Shown here piece after piece: positions 16,351 through 24,718 of a stretch of DNA of 64,000 nucleotides. The first letter of the stretch is position 1; each line of letters begins with the position of its first letter. The notes beneath the pieces were generated by a model. That model saw only the letters and a list, made by a program, of their open reading frames with translations, was not told the origin of the DNA and did no database searches. The position numbers and the translations under genes are program-made. Source of the DNA: Rathayibacter sp. VKM Ac-2856 (GTDB lineage: Bacteria > Actinomycetota > Actinomycetes > Actinomycetales > Microbacteriaceae); NCBI RefSeq assembly GCF_013205055.1, contig NZ_JABMLF010000001.1, positions 1,178,001 to 1,242,000 on the forward strand, given 5' to 3'.

Positions 16351-16531
16351 GCGCGCCGGGGGCTGAGTCCGCGGAGGACTGAGCTCGCGGGCCGCGGGGC
16401 TCCTCCCCGGGCCCGGTTCGCGGGCGTCCTCCACCGGTCCGGCCGCCGACCGCGATCGGGCGCCGATCCTGCACTACATTCGACTCGATCCGGCGTTCGC
16501 CCGGGCTGTCCGCGCGAGAACGAGGGATGCG

Positions 16532-17980
16532 ATGACCTCTCCCGACCCCACCACCGCCCGGCCCGCCGGCGGGATCGAGCTGAACGGCCTCGACACCATC
16601 CAGGAGTCGGAGCGGCACGGCCGCCCGCGCGACCTGTTCTGGCCGTGGTTCGCCGCCAACGTCTCGGTGCTCGGGCTCAGCTACGGCTCGTTCCTGCTCG
16701 GCTTCGGCCTCTCGTTCTGGCAGGCGACCGCCGTCGCCGTGATCGGCATCGTCGTCTCCTTCCTCTTCTGCGGCTTCGTCGCGGTCGCGGGCAAGCGCGG
16801 CTCGGCGCCGACGATGGTGCTCAGCCGCGCCTCCTTCGGCGTCGACGGGAACCGGCTGATCGCGGTGATCTCCTGGCTGCTCACCGTGGGCTGGGAGACG
16901 GTGCTCGCCTCCCTCGCGGTCCTCGCGACTGCGACCGTCTTCGAGGAGTTCGGCTGGGACGGCGGCGTGCTGACCAAGGTCGTCGCGCTGATCGTCGTCG
17001 CCGCGCTGATCGTGATCGCGGGGATCGCCGGCTTCCGGCTGATCATGCGCCTGCAGCTCGCGATCACCGTCGCGACCGCCGTGCTGACCGTCGTCTACGT
17101 CGTGCTCGTGCTCGACCGCATCGACCTCGCCGCCGTCGGCAGCCTGCCCGCGGGCTCCGCGGGAGCCGTCATCGGCGGACTCGTCTTCATGATGACCGGC
17201 TTCGGACTGGGCTGGGTGAACGCGGCGGCCGACTACTCGCGCTACCTGCCGCGCACCGCCGGCACCGCCGGGGTCATCGGCTGGACCACGATCGGCGGCG
17301 CGGTCGCCCCCGTCGTTCTGGTGGTCGTCGGCCTGCTGCTCGCCGCCTCCTCGCAGGAGCTCTCCGACGCGATCGCGGCCGACCCGATCGGCGCGCTCGC
17401 GAGCATCCTGCCGACCTGGTTCCTGCTCCCCTTCATCGTCGTCGCCCTGCTCGGGCTGATCGGCGGCGCGGTGATGGACATCTACTCCTCCGGCCTCGCG
17501 CTGCTCAGCACCGGCCTCAAGGTCTCGCGACCCGTCGCCGCCGGCATCGACGGCGTGCTGATGGTGCTCGGTGCGATCTACGTCGTGTTCGTCGCGGGCG
17601 ACTTCCTCGGCCCGTTCCAGGGCTTCCTGATCACCCTCGGCGTGCCGATCGCGGGCTGGCTCGGCGTCTTCCTCGCCGATCTGCTGCTGCGCCGCCGCGA
17701 CTACGACCAGGAGGCGCTGTACAGCTCCCGCGGACGCTACGGGAGCGTCTCGCTCGCACCGGTGCTGCTCGTCGTCGTCGGCGCCGTGATCGGCTGGGGG
17801 CTCGTCGTCAACTACTCCCCCGGCTTCGAGTGGGAGGGCTACCTGCTCGGCCCCCTCGGCGGCCGCGACGGCGAGTGGGCCGGCGCCAACCTCGGCGTCC
17901 TGGTCGCGCTGGCGATCGGCTTCGCCGGGACCCTTCTGCTCTCGCGCTCCGCCGTGCGGCGCCAGGAGGCCGGCGCGTGA
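16532..17980 (+). CDS. NCS1-family purine/cytosine permease
   Basis: This 482-residue integral membrane protein has the NCS1 pattern: RPRDLFWPWFAANVSVLGLSYG at TM1, KRGSAPTMVLSRASFG after TM2, and about 12 hydrophobic segments. NCS1 proteins import cytosine, purines, allantoin or related nucleobases with protons or sodium. It overlaps the following cysteine hydrolase gene by four bases (GTGA), which suggests the hydrolase acts on the imported compound. The preceding 180-base spacer has tandem GGACTGAG-like units and a possible -10 (TACATT). Confidence 0.9.
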   Translation: MTSPDPTTARPAGGIELNGLDTIQESERHGRPRDLFWPWFAANVSVLGLSYGSFLLGFGLSFWQATAVAVIGIVVSFLFCGFVAVAGKRGSAPTMVLSRASFGVDGNRLIAVISWLLTVGWETVLASLAVLATATVFEEFGWDGGVLTKVVALIVVAALIVIAGIAGFRLIMRLQLAITVATAVLTVVYVVLVLDRIDLAAVGSLPAGSAGAVIGGLVFMMTGFGLGWVNAAADYSRYLPRTAGTAGVIGWTTIGGAVAPVVLVVVGLLLAASSQELSDAIAADPIGALASILPTWFLLPFIVVALLGLIGGAVMDIYSSGLALLSTGLKVSRPVAAGIDGVLMVLGAIYVVFVAGDFLGPFQGFLITLGVPIAGWLGVFLADLLLRRRDYDQEALYSSRGRYGSVSLAPVLLVVVGAVIGWGLVVNYSPGFEWEGYLLGPLGGRDGEWAGANLGVLVALAIGFAGTLLLSRSAVRRQEAGA

Positions 17981-18522
17981 GCCTGCTGGTCGCGATCGAC
18001 CTCCAGCACGTGTTCGCCGACGCGACCTCGCCCTGGGCCTCGGCGGAGTTCGCCCGCGCGGCCGAGGGGACGGCCCGCCTGCTCCCCCGCTTCGGCGAGC
18101 GCGTCGTCACCACCCGCTTCGTCGCGCCGGCCGAGCCGAGCGGGGCCTGGGTGCCGTACTACCGCGAGTGGCCCTTCGCGCTCGTGCCCGACGAGGACCC
18201 GCTCTACGAGCTCGTCCCGGGCTTCGAGGGGCACCGCACCGTCACCGCGCCCACCTTCGGCAAGTGGGGCGCCGAGCTGGAGGCGCAGCTCGACGCGTCC
18301 CGCTCGCTCGTGCTCACCGGCGTCTCGACCGACTGCTGCGTGATCGCGACGGCGCTCGCCGCGGCCGACGCGGGCGTGCAGGTGCGCGTGGTCGCCGACG
18401 CCTGCGCGGGCGCCTCCGAGGCCGACCACGCGCGCGCGCTCGACGCGATGGCGCTCTTCGCACCGCTGATCACGCTGACCACTGTGGACGAGGTGCTGGC
18501 GGGAGCCGGCGACCGCGACTGA
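17977..18522 (+). CDS. Isochorismatase-like cysteine hydrolase
   Basis: The 181-residue protein has the catalytic triad of the family: Asp in LVAIDLQHVF near residue 8, Lys in PTFGKWG near residue 90, and Cys in VSTDCCVIATA near residue 120. Family members hydrolyse nicotinamide, N-carbamoyl compounds, ureidoacrylate or isochorismate. Coupling to an NCS1 permease makes a nucleobase-derived amide or ureide, or nicotinamide, the likely substrate. GTG start shares bases with the permease stop. Confidence 0.9.
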   Translation: MSLLVAIDLQHVFADATSPWASAEFARAAEGTARLLPRFGERVVTTRFVAPAEPSGAWVPYYREWPFALVPDEDPLYELVPGFEGHRTVTAPTFGKWGAELEAQLDASRSLVLTGVSTDCCVIATALAAADAGVQVRVVADACAGASEADHARALDAMALFAPLITLTTVDEVLAGAGDRD

Positions 18523-18595
18523 CCGCGGAAGGGCGCCGGCCGGGAGGCACCGCTCAGTCTCGCAACGGAGGAGCGCGGACCGGCATGATGTCGGC

Positions 18596-19507
18596 ATGTC
18601 CTCCATCGACGACCGCGACCGCGCGGCGCCCCGCATCCTCGTCATCGGCGAAGCCCTGATCGACATCGTCGAGCGCGACGGCGAGAGCACGGAGCACGTG
18701 GGCGGCTCGCCCGCGAACGTCGCGCTCACCCTCGCCCGGCTCGGGCGCGACGCGACGCTCGTCACCGACATCGCCGACGACGAGCGCGGCCGGCGCATCG
18801 CCGAGCACCTCGGCGCCTCGGGAGTGACCGTGCTGCACGGCGACGCCGAGCGCACCTCGACCGCGCGCGCGGTGCTCCGCGAGGACGGGTCGGCGGAGTA
18901 CGTCTTCGACCTCTCCTGGAACCCGCCGGCCGCCGATCCGACGAGCGCGACCCACGTGCACACCGGCTCGATCGCCGTCTACCTCGAGCCCGGCGGCTCC
19001 GCGATCGTCGAGCTGCTCGAGGCGCTGCCCGCCGGCGTGACCGCGAGCGTCGACGCGAACATCCGCCCCGCCCTCGTCGGCCGGCACGGCGACGCGCTCG
19101 CGCGCTTCGAGCGGGTCGCCGCGAGCTGCGAGATCGTCAAGCTCAGCGACGAGGACGCGGAGTGGCTGTACCCGACGATGCAGCTCGACGAGGTGCTCTC
19201 GCGCCTGCTCGAGCTCGGCGCGCAGCTCGCGGTCGTCACCCGCGGCGGCGAGGGCCTGCTGCTCGCGTCGGCCGTCGCCCGGGCGACCGTGCCCGCCGCG
19301 CGCATCGTCGTCGCCGACACCATCGGCGCGGGCGACTCCGCGATGGGCGCGATCCTCGACGAGGCGTTCCGCCAGGGCCTCGGCGCCCCGAACGGCGCGC
19401 TCCTCGACGAGCCGTCCCTGCACGCGATCGGCCACTGGGCCGCCCGCGTCGCCGGCATCACCACCTCCCGCTCGGGCGCCAACCCGCCCACCCGCGCCGA
19501 GCTGTAG
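18596..19507 (+). CDS. PfkB-family carbohydrate kinase
   Basis: The 303-residue kinase carries both PfkB signatures: GGSPANVALTLARLG near residue 38 and the C-terminal ATP/anion-hole motif DTIGAGDSAMGAILDEA near residue 240 with catalytic Asp in GAGD. PfkB enzymes phosphorylate fructose, ribose or nucleosides. Fructokinase is the nearest general type by length and the GEALIDIVERDG start. It lies 73 bases after the hydrolase; a CATGAT -10-like element six bases before ATG suggests its own leaderless promoter. Confidence 0.92.
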   Translation: MSSIDDRDRAAPRILVIGEALIDIVERDGESTEHVGGSPANVALTLARLGRDATLVTDIADDERGRRIAEHLGASGVTVLHGDAERTSTARAVLREDGSAEYVFDLSWNPPAADPTSATHVHTGSIAVYLEPGGSAIVELLEALPAGVTASVDANIRPALVGRHGDALARFERVAASCEIVKLSDEDAEWLYPTMQLDEVLSRLLELGAQLAVVTRGGEGLLLASAVARATVPAARIVVADTIGAGDSAMGAILDEAFRQGLGAPNGALLDEPSLHAIGHWAARVAGITTSRSGANPPTRAEL

Positions 19508-19528
19508 CAGCGGACCCGCCCGGACGCG

Positions 19529-19833
19529 GATCTCGATACGCCCGCTCCGCGGGCTACTCGATCAGCATGAAGGCGGTCCGCTCCGCGGGCGGCTCGACTG
19601 ACAGGGACGGCCGCTGCGCAGTCGGCTCGACCTCATGACGGGGCCGCTGCGCGGACTGCGGACGCGGCAGTCGCACCATCCCTGCTGGTCGAGTAGCCGC
19701 CACCGGCGGCGTATCGAGACCCACCCCTGCCGGACGCGTGGATCTCGATGCGCCCGCTCCGCGGGCTACTCGATAAGCATGGCGCGCCCGCTCCGCGGGC
19801 TGCTCGTTCAGCAGGGGGCGCCCGCTCCGCGGC
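19529..19833. repeat. Cluster of short palindromic repeats
   Basis: This 387-base gap (19508-19894) holds no gene but several copies of a 40-bp palindrome. Clear copies start at 19529 (GATCTCGATACGCCCGCTCC..., centre GCTCCGCGGGC, ending CAGCATGA) and 19741. A reversed copy lies at 19683-19724 and truncated copies at about 19785 and 19818. Degenerate versions fill 19571-19660. The same family recurs at 26.2-26.6 kb. They look like REP-type dispersed elements rather than coding sequence. Confidence 0.85.
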
Positions 19834-19894
19834 CGTTGCCGGGGAGGCGCCGGCGGGTCGATACTGGGGCCCTCCTCGACCAGGAAGGCGCGTC

Positions 19895-20311
19895 ATGTCC
19901 ACGAGTCTCAGCCCGTACATCGGCTTCCGCGACAACGCCCGCGAGGCGATGAAGTTCTACCACTCGGTCTTCGGCGGGGAGCTGAGCTCGAGCACCTTCG
20001 CCGACTTCCACGCGAGCGAGGATCCCGCCGAGCAGGACCTGATCATGCACTCGCAGCTGGTCACCCCGAACGGCCTGATCCTGATGGCGTCCGACACTCC
20101 GAGCTCGATCCCGTTCGAGGAGGGCGCGCGCATCACCGTCGCGCTGTTCGGCGACGACGACGCCGAGCTCAGCGGCTACTGGGACGGACTCGCCGCCGGC
20201 GGCACCGTCGCCGAGCCGCTGACGGCGTCCCCGTGGGGCGACCGCTTCGGGATGCTGACCGACCGCTTCGGCGTGCACTGGATGGTCAACATCTCGGCCG
20301 CGTCCGACTGA
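19895..20311 (+). CDS. PhnB-like VOC family protein
   Basis: The 138-residue protein matches the PhnB/3-demethylubiquinone-methyltransferase-like branch of VOC proteins: [25 protein letters not shown] at the start, SDTP in the middle, and the C-terminal [19 protein letters not shown]. Members are often annotated as glyoxalase-like, with no proven reaction. ATG 19895 has AGGAAGG upstream, so this message is leadered. A GATACT element at about 19860 is a candidate -10. Confidence 0.88.
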   Translation: MSTSLSPYIGFRDNAREAMKFYHSVFGGELSSSTFADFHASEDPAEQDLIMHSQLVTPNGLILMASDTPSSIPFEEGARITVALFGDDDAELSGYWDGLAAGGTVAEPLTASPWGDRFGMLTDRFGVHWMVNISAASD

Positions 20312-20397
20312 GCGTCCCGATCGCCGTCCGCGCGGGCGCAGAATGGAGGGACCGCCCGGTCACCCGAGCGGTCCCTCCCTCTGACGAAGGCGGCACT

Positions 20398-21414
20398 ATG
20401 ACGATCACGCTCGGATACAAGGCATCGGCGGAGCAGTTCGGGGCGCGCGAGCTCGTGGAGCTGGCCGTCTCGGCCGAGCGGCACGGCTTCGAGAGCGCGG
20501 TGGTCTCAGACCACTTCCAGCCCTGGCGCCACACCGGCGGCCACGCGCCGTTCTCGCTCGCCTGGCTCGCCGCGGCCGGCGAGCGCACCTCGACCATCCG
20601 GCTCGGCACCTCGGTGATGACGCCGCACTACCGCTACAACCCCGCCGTGATCGCGCAGGCGTTCGGCACGCTCGGCGTGCTCTACCCCGACCGGATCATG
20701 CTCGGCGTCGGCACCGGCGAGGCGCTGAACGAGATCGCGACCGGCTACCAGGGCGCCGGCGAGCAGACCTGGCCGGACTTCAAGGAGCGCTTCGCCCGCC
20801 TCCGCGAGGCCGTGCGCCTCATGCGCGCCCTCTGGGCCGGCGACCGCGTCTCCTTCGACGGCGAGTACTACTCCACCCACGAGGCGTCCATCTACGACAA
20901 GCCCGAGAACGGCGTCCCCGTCTACATCGCCGCGGGCGGACCCGTCGTCGCGAAGTACGCCGGCCGCGCGGGCGACGGCTTCATCTGCACGTCCGGCAAG
21001 GGCATGGAGCTCTACACCGAGAAGCTCCTCCCCGCCGTCGAGGAGGGCGCCGCGGCCGGCGGACGCGACTCCGCCGCGCTCGACCGGATGATCGAGATCA
21101 AGCTCTCCTACGACCCCGACCCCGCTCTCGCCCTCGAGAACACGCGCTTCTGGGCGCCGCTCTCTCTCACGCCCGAGCAGAAGCACTCCCTGACCGACCC
21201 GGTCGACATGGAGCGGGCCGCGGACGAGCTGCCGATCGAGCAGGTCGCCAAGCGCTGGATCGTCGGCTCCGACCCGGACGAGACGGTCGCGCAGATCAAG
21301 CCCTACGTCGATGCGGGCTTCAACCACCTGGTGTTCCACGCGCCCGGCGACGACCAGCAGCGCTTCTTCGACGCGTTCGAGCGCGACCTCGCACCGCGCC
21401 TGCGCGCCCTCTGA
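20398..21414 (+). CDS. fgd: F420-dependent glucose-6-phosphate dehydrogenase
   Basis: The enzyme oxidises glucose-6-phosphate to 6-phosphogluconolactone and reduces coenzyme F420. The 338-residue luciferase-like protein closely follows mycobacterial Fgd1: [76 protein letters not shown] and [15 protein letters not shown] are all present. These include the F420- and phosphate-binding residues. A short insertion near residue 120 ([11 protein letters not shown]) differs from Mycobacterium. It lies 95 bases upstream of fbiC, linking F420 reduction to its synthesis. Confidence 0.95.
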   Translation: MTITLGYKASAEQFGARELVELAVSAERHGFESAVVSDHFQPWRHTGGHAPFSLAWLAAAGERTSTIRLGTSVMTPHYRYNPAVIAQAFGTLGVLYPDRIMLGVGTGEALNEIATGYQGAGEQTWPDFKERFARLREAVRLMRALWAGDRVSFDGEYYSTHEASIYDKPENGVPVYIAAGGPVVAKYAGRAGDGFICTSGKGMELYTEKLLPAVEEGAAAGGRDSAALDRMIEIKLSYDPDPALALENTRFWAPLSLTPEQKHSLTDPVDMERAADELPIEQVAKRWIVGSDPDETVAQIKPYVDAGFNHLVFHAPGDDQQRFFDAFERDLAPRLRAL

Positions 21415-21509
21415 CACCGTCGCGAGCGGCCGCCCGACCGCCGCGACCCCCCGCACCAGCGACCCGTCGGCAGCCCGCCGACCGACCCCTCCGGAAGAGC
21501 CGCCTCCGC

Positions 21510-23894
21510 ATGACCGTGCCCACCCTCCTCGCCCGCCTCGCCGACGGCGAGCCGATCACGCGCGAGAGCGCCGAGGTGCTCCTCGAGGCCCGGGGGGACG
21601 ACCTCGACGCGGTCCTGCTGGCGGCCGGGCGGCTGCGCGACGAGGGGCTCGCTCGCCGCGGCCGGCCCGGGGTCATCACCTACAGCCGCAAGGTCTTCGT
21701 GCCGCTGACCAAACTCTGCCGCGACCGCTGCCACTACTGCGTCTTCGTCGAGACCCCCGGCGGCCTCGCGCTCAAGCGCGAGTCGACCTTCATGGAGCCG
21801 GAGGAGATCCTCGAGGTCGCCCGCGCCGGTGCCGCGCTGGGCTGCAAGGAGGCGCTGTTCACCCTCGGCGACCGGCCGGAGGACCGCTGGCCCGTCGCCC
21901 GCGCCTGGCTCGCCGAGCACGGCTACGCGTCGACGCTGGAGTACGTGCGGGCGATGGCCGTGCTGGTGATGACCGAGACCGGCATGGTGACCCACCTCAA
22001 CCCCGGCGTGATGTCGTGGGCCGAGCTCCAGCGCCTCCGCCCGGTCGCGCCCTCGATGGGGATGATGCTCGAGACGACCGCTGAGCGGCTGTGGTCCGAG
22101 AAGGGCGGCGTGCACTACGGCTCGCCGGACAAGGACCCGGCGCTGCGGCTGCGGGTGCTCGACGACGCCGGGCGCAGCCGGATCCCGTTCACCACGGGGG
22201 TGCTGCTGGGCATCGGCGAGAACACGGCGGAGCGGGCCGACGCGCTGTTCGCGATCCGGGAGTCGCACGCGCTCTGGGGTCACGTGCAGGAGTGCATCGT
22301 GCAGAACTTCCGCGCGAAGCCGCGCACCGCGATGCAGAACGAGGTCGACCTCGAGCTGCAGGAGTACGTCGCGAACGTCGCCGTCGCCCGCCTCGTCCTC
22401 GGCGCCGATATGACGATCCAGGTGCCGCCGAACCTCACGGACGAGCAGGAGCTCGGCCTGCTGCTGCGCGCCGGGATCGACGACTGGGGCGGAGTGAGCC
22501 CGCTGACCGCGGACCATGTGAACCCCGAGCGGCCCTGGCCGAACATCGACGACCTCGCGCGGCTGACCGCCGACTCCGGCTACCGGCTGCACGAGCGCCT
22601 CACCGCGCACCCGCGCTACCTCGCCGACGCGGAGACCTGGATCGATCCGCGGGTCGCGCCCTACGTCCTGGCGCTGGCCGACCGCGAGTCGTGGCTGGCC
22701 GACGAGGAGGCGCCGATCGTGCCGCGCGAGTACCGCGAGGAGCTCCCGCCCGCCCCGCGCCCGGCCGCGCCGACCCTCGCCGCCGTGCTCGAGCGCGCCG
22801 CTGCCGACCCGGCCGGTCTCGACGACGCCGACTGCCTGGCCCTGCTCGCCGCCGACGGCGACGACCTCGACGCGCTGGCCGCGCTCGCGGACGACGTCCG
22901 CCGCTCCGCCGTGGGCGACACCGTCACCGTGGTGGCGAACCGCAACATCGACACCTCGCTCTGGGGCGCCGGCGGGCTCACGGTCGAGTCCCTCGAGCAG
23001 CTCGCCGACGAGGCCGTCGCGCTCGGCGCCACCGAGCTGTGCCTGCAGGGGCCGCTCGCGAGCCCGGGTGAGGACCACCTGCGGATCGTGCGCACCCTGC
23101 ACGCGCGGCACCCGTCCCTGCACCTGCACGCGTTCCGGCCGGGCGAGATCCTCGACGCGGCCCTCGCCACCGGGCGCACGCCCGCCGAGATGCTGGCCGT
23201 GCTGCGCGAGGCGGGCGTCGACTCCGTCCCCGGCACCGCCGCGCGGATCCTCGACGACGAGGTGCGCGCGATCCTGAGCGAGGGCGCCGACCCGAGCGTC
23301 GCCGAGTGGCGCGACTCGGTGACGACCGCGCACCGCGGCGGCCTCCGCTCGACCGCGACGATGGTCTACGGCCACGTCGAGACCCCGCAGCAGCAGATCG
23401 ACCACCTCCGCGCGCTGGCCGCGATCCAGGACGAGACGGGCGGCTTCACCGAGTTCATCGCGATGCCGTTCGTCCCGGCCGAGGCCCCGCCCGCGGTCGT
23501 CGCGCAGACCCGCGGCGGACCGACCCGGCGGGAGACCCGCGCGGTGCACGCCGTGGCGCGGCTGCTGCTGCACGGGCGGATCGACCACGTGCAGACGGCC
23601 TGGACGAAGCTCGGGCTGGAGCTGTCGCAGGAGCTGCTGCGCGGCGGAGCGGACGACCTCGGCGGGCTGCTGCTCGACGGCGCGATGAGCCCGGAGTCGG
23701 GCGCCGAGGCGCACCGCTCGCTCGACATCGCCACCGTGGCGCGCCTGACGGCCGAGATCGGCCGGCCCTGGCGCCAGCGCACCACCGACTACGGGCACGT
23801 CGATCCCGAGCGCGCGATGACGGTGCCGGCCCCCGGCCGCACGGCGACGCACCGGCTGCGCCTCCCGGTGCGCGCGGCCGGCCGCGCCTCGTGA
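21510..23894 (+). CDS. fbiC: FbiC-type FO synthase with intact CofG and degenerate CofH half
   Basis: FbiC normally fuses CofG and CofH, two radical-SAM enzymes that make the deazaflavin FO from tyrosine and a ribityl-pyrimidine. In this 794-residue protein the CofG half is normal, with the [4Fe-4S] motif CRDRCHYC at residues 70-77 and the downstream GVLLGIGEN and PRTAMQNE blocks. The CofH half starts near residue 465. Where C-x3-C-x2-C should follow VVANRNI, the sequence reads DTSLWGAGGLTVESLEQLAD: all three cysteines and about 18 residues are gone. Later CofH blocks are recognisable (SVPGTAARILDDEV, TGGFTEF, DDLGG) but altered. The frame is intact and GC3 normal. The stop overlaps the next start. 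Confidence 0.9.
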   Translation: MTVPTLLARLADGEPITRESAEVLLEARGDDLDAVLLAAGRLRDEGLARRGRPGVITYSRKVFVPLTKLCRDRCHYCVFVETPGGLALKRESTFMEPEEILEVARAGAALGCKEALFTLGDRPEDRWPVARAWLAEHGYASTLEYVRAMAVLVMTETGMVTHLNPGVMSWAELQRLRPVAPSMGMMLETTAERLWSEKGGVHYGSPDKDPALRLRVLDDAGRSRIPFTTGVLLGIGENTAERADALFAIRESHALWGHVQECIVQNFRAKPRTAMQNEVDLELQEYVANVAVARLVLGADMTIQVPPNLTDEQELGLLLRAGIDDWGGVSPLTADHVNPERPWPNIDDLARLTADSGYRLHERLTAHPRYLADAETWIDPRVAPYVLALADRESWLADEEAPIVPREYREELPPAPRPAAPTLAAVLERAAADPAGLDDADCLALLAADGDDLDALAALADDVRRSAVGDTVTVVANRNIDTSLWGAGGLTVESLEQLADEAVALGATELCLQGPLASPGEDHLRIVRTLHARHPSLHLHAFRPGEILDAALATGRTPAEMLAVLREAGVDSVPGTAARILDDEVRAILSEGADPSVAEWRDSVTTAHRGGLRSTATMVYGHVETPQQQIDHLRALAAIQDETGGFTEFIAMPFVPAEAPPAVVAQTRGGPTRRETRAVHAVARLLLHGRIDHVQTAWTKLGLELSQELLRGGADDLGGLLLDGAMSPESGAEAHRSLDIATVARLTAEIGRPWRQRTTDYGHVDPERAMTVPAPGRTATHRLRLPVRAAGRAS

Positions 23895-24718
23895 CGCGGT
23901 CGGCGGCGTACCTCGAGCGCCAGGCGGCGCTGATCAGCGAGTCGACGATCACGGTCGGCGACGACGCGGTCCGCCTGCACTCCGGCGGCGAGCTCTCACC
24001 GGCGGTCGTGCTGCTCGTGACCGGGCCGGGCCGCGGGGCGCGGGCCGACGGAGCCCTGCTGCTGCCGATGCTCGCTCGTCGGCACCGGGTGGCCGCGCTC
24101 GAGCTCGCCGACCTGCACGATCCGCTGCAGGATGCTGCCCGGGCGGTCTCCGCCGCGCTCGACGCGCTCGGCACGGAGCGGGCCGTGGTCGTCGGGGTGT
24201 CGCTCGGCGCCTGGGCGGCCGTCACGGCGGCGGACGCGGACCCGCGGGTGCGCGCGCTGGTGCTCGCCGCCGGCTGGCTGCGCCCGACCGAGCGCCTCGT
24301 CGCGTTCTCGCGGCTCTGGGAGTCACTGGCCGAGCGTCCCGCGGACCGCGCGGACCTCGCACGGCTCACCGGAGTGCGCGCGCTCGCCGACCTCGGACCC
24401 GAGCGCGCGGCTCCGATCGCCGCGGACGCCGCGACGGCCGCCCTCCTGACCGCGGCCGCCCGCGCCGACGCGACCGGCGCCGCCGGGCGCCTGAGCATCC
24501 CCGCGCTCGTGATCGGCTGCACCGCCGACTCCGTCGTCGGACTCGACGGGTCGGAGGCGCTGCTCGGTGCGATCGACGACGCCCGCTACGCCACGATCGA
24601 CGCGGGGCACTGCGTGCTGGCCGAGCGACCGGCCGAGCTGCTCGCGCTGATCGAGCACTTCGCCGCCGATCCGCACCGCCACCCGGCCGGCTCCGTGCTC
24701 CCCCGGATGATCGTCTGA
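23891..24718 (+). CDS. Alpha/beta-fold hydrolase
   Basis: The 275-residue protein has an alpha/beta hydrolase core with the nucleophile elbow GVSLGAWAA (Ser near residue 100), an acid candidate in GCTADSVVG and a catalytic His in DAGHCVLAERP near the C-terminus. GTG 23891 overlaps the fbiC stop (GTGA) and its own stop overlaps the next ATG. It is therefore translated with fbiC and the monooxygenase. The substrate is unknown; esterase or lactone hydrolysis would fit a Baeyer-Villiger neighbour. Confidence 0.85.
   Translation: MTRSAAYLERQAALISESTITVGDDAVRLHSGGELSPAVVLLVTGPGRGARADGALLLPMLARRHRVAALELADLHDPLQDAARAVSAALDALGTERAVVVGVSLGAWAAVTAADADPRVRALVLAAGWLRPTERLVAFSRLWESLAERPADRADLARLTGVRALADLGPERAAPIAADAATAALLTAAARADATGAAGRLSIPALVIGCTADSVVGLDGSEALLGAIDDARYATIDAGHCVLAERPAELLALIEHFAADPHRHPAGSVLPRMIV

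Noticed and set aside
19529-19833. Possible CRISPR array
   Set aside because: Repeats are palindromic, irregularly spaced, in both orientations and without unique spacers of constant length; no cas genes are near.
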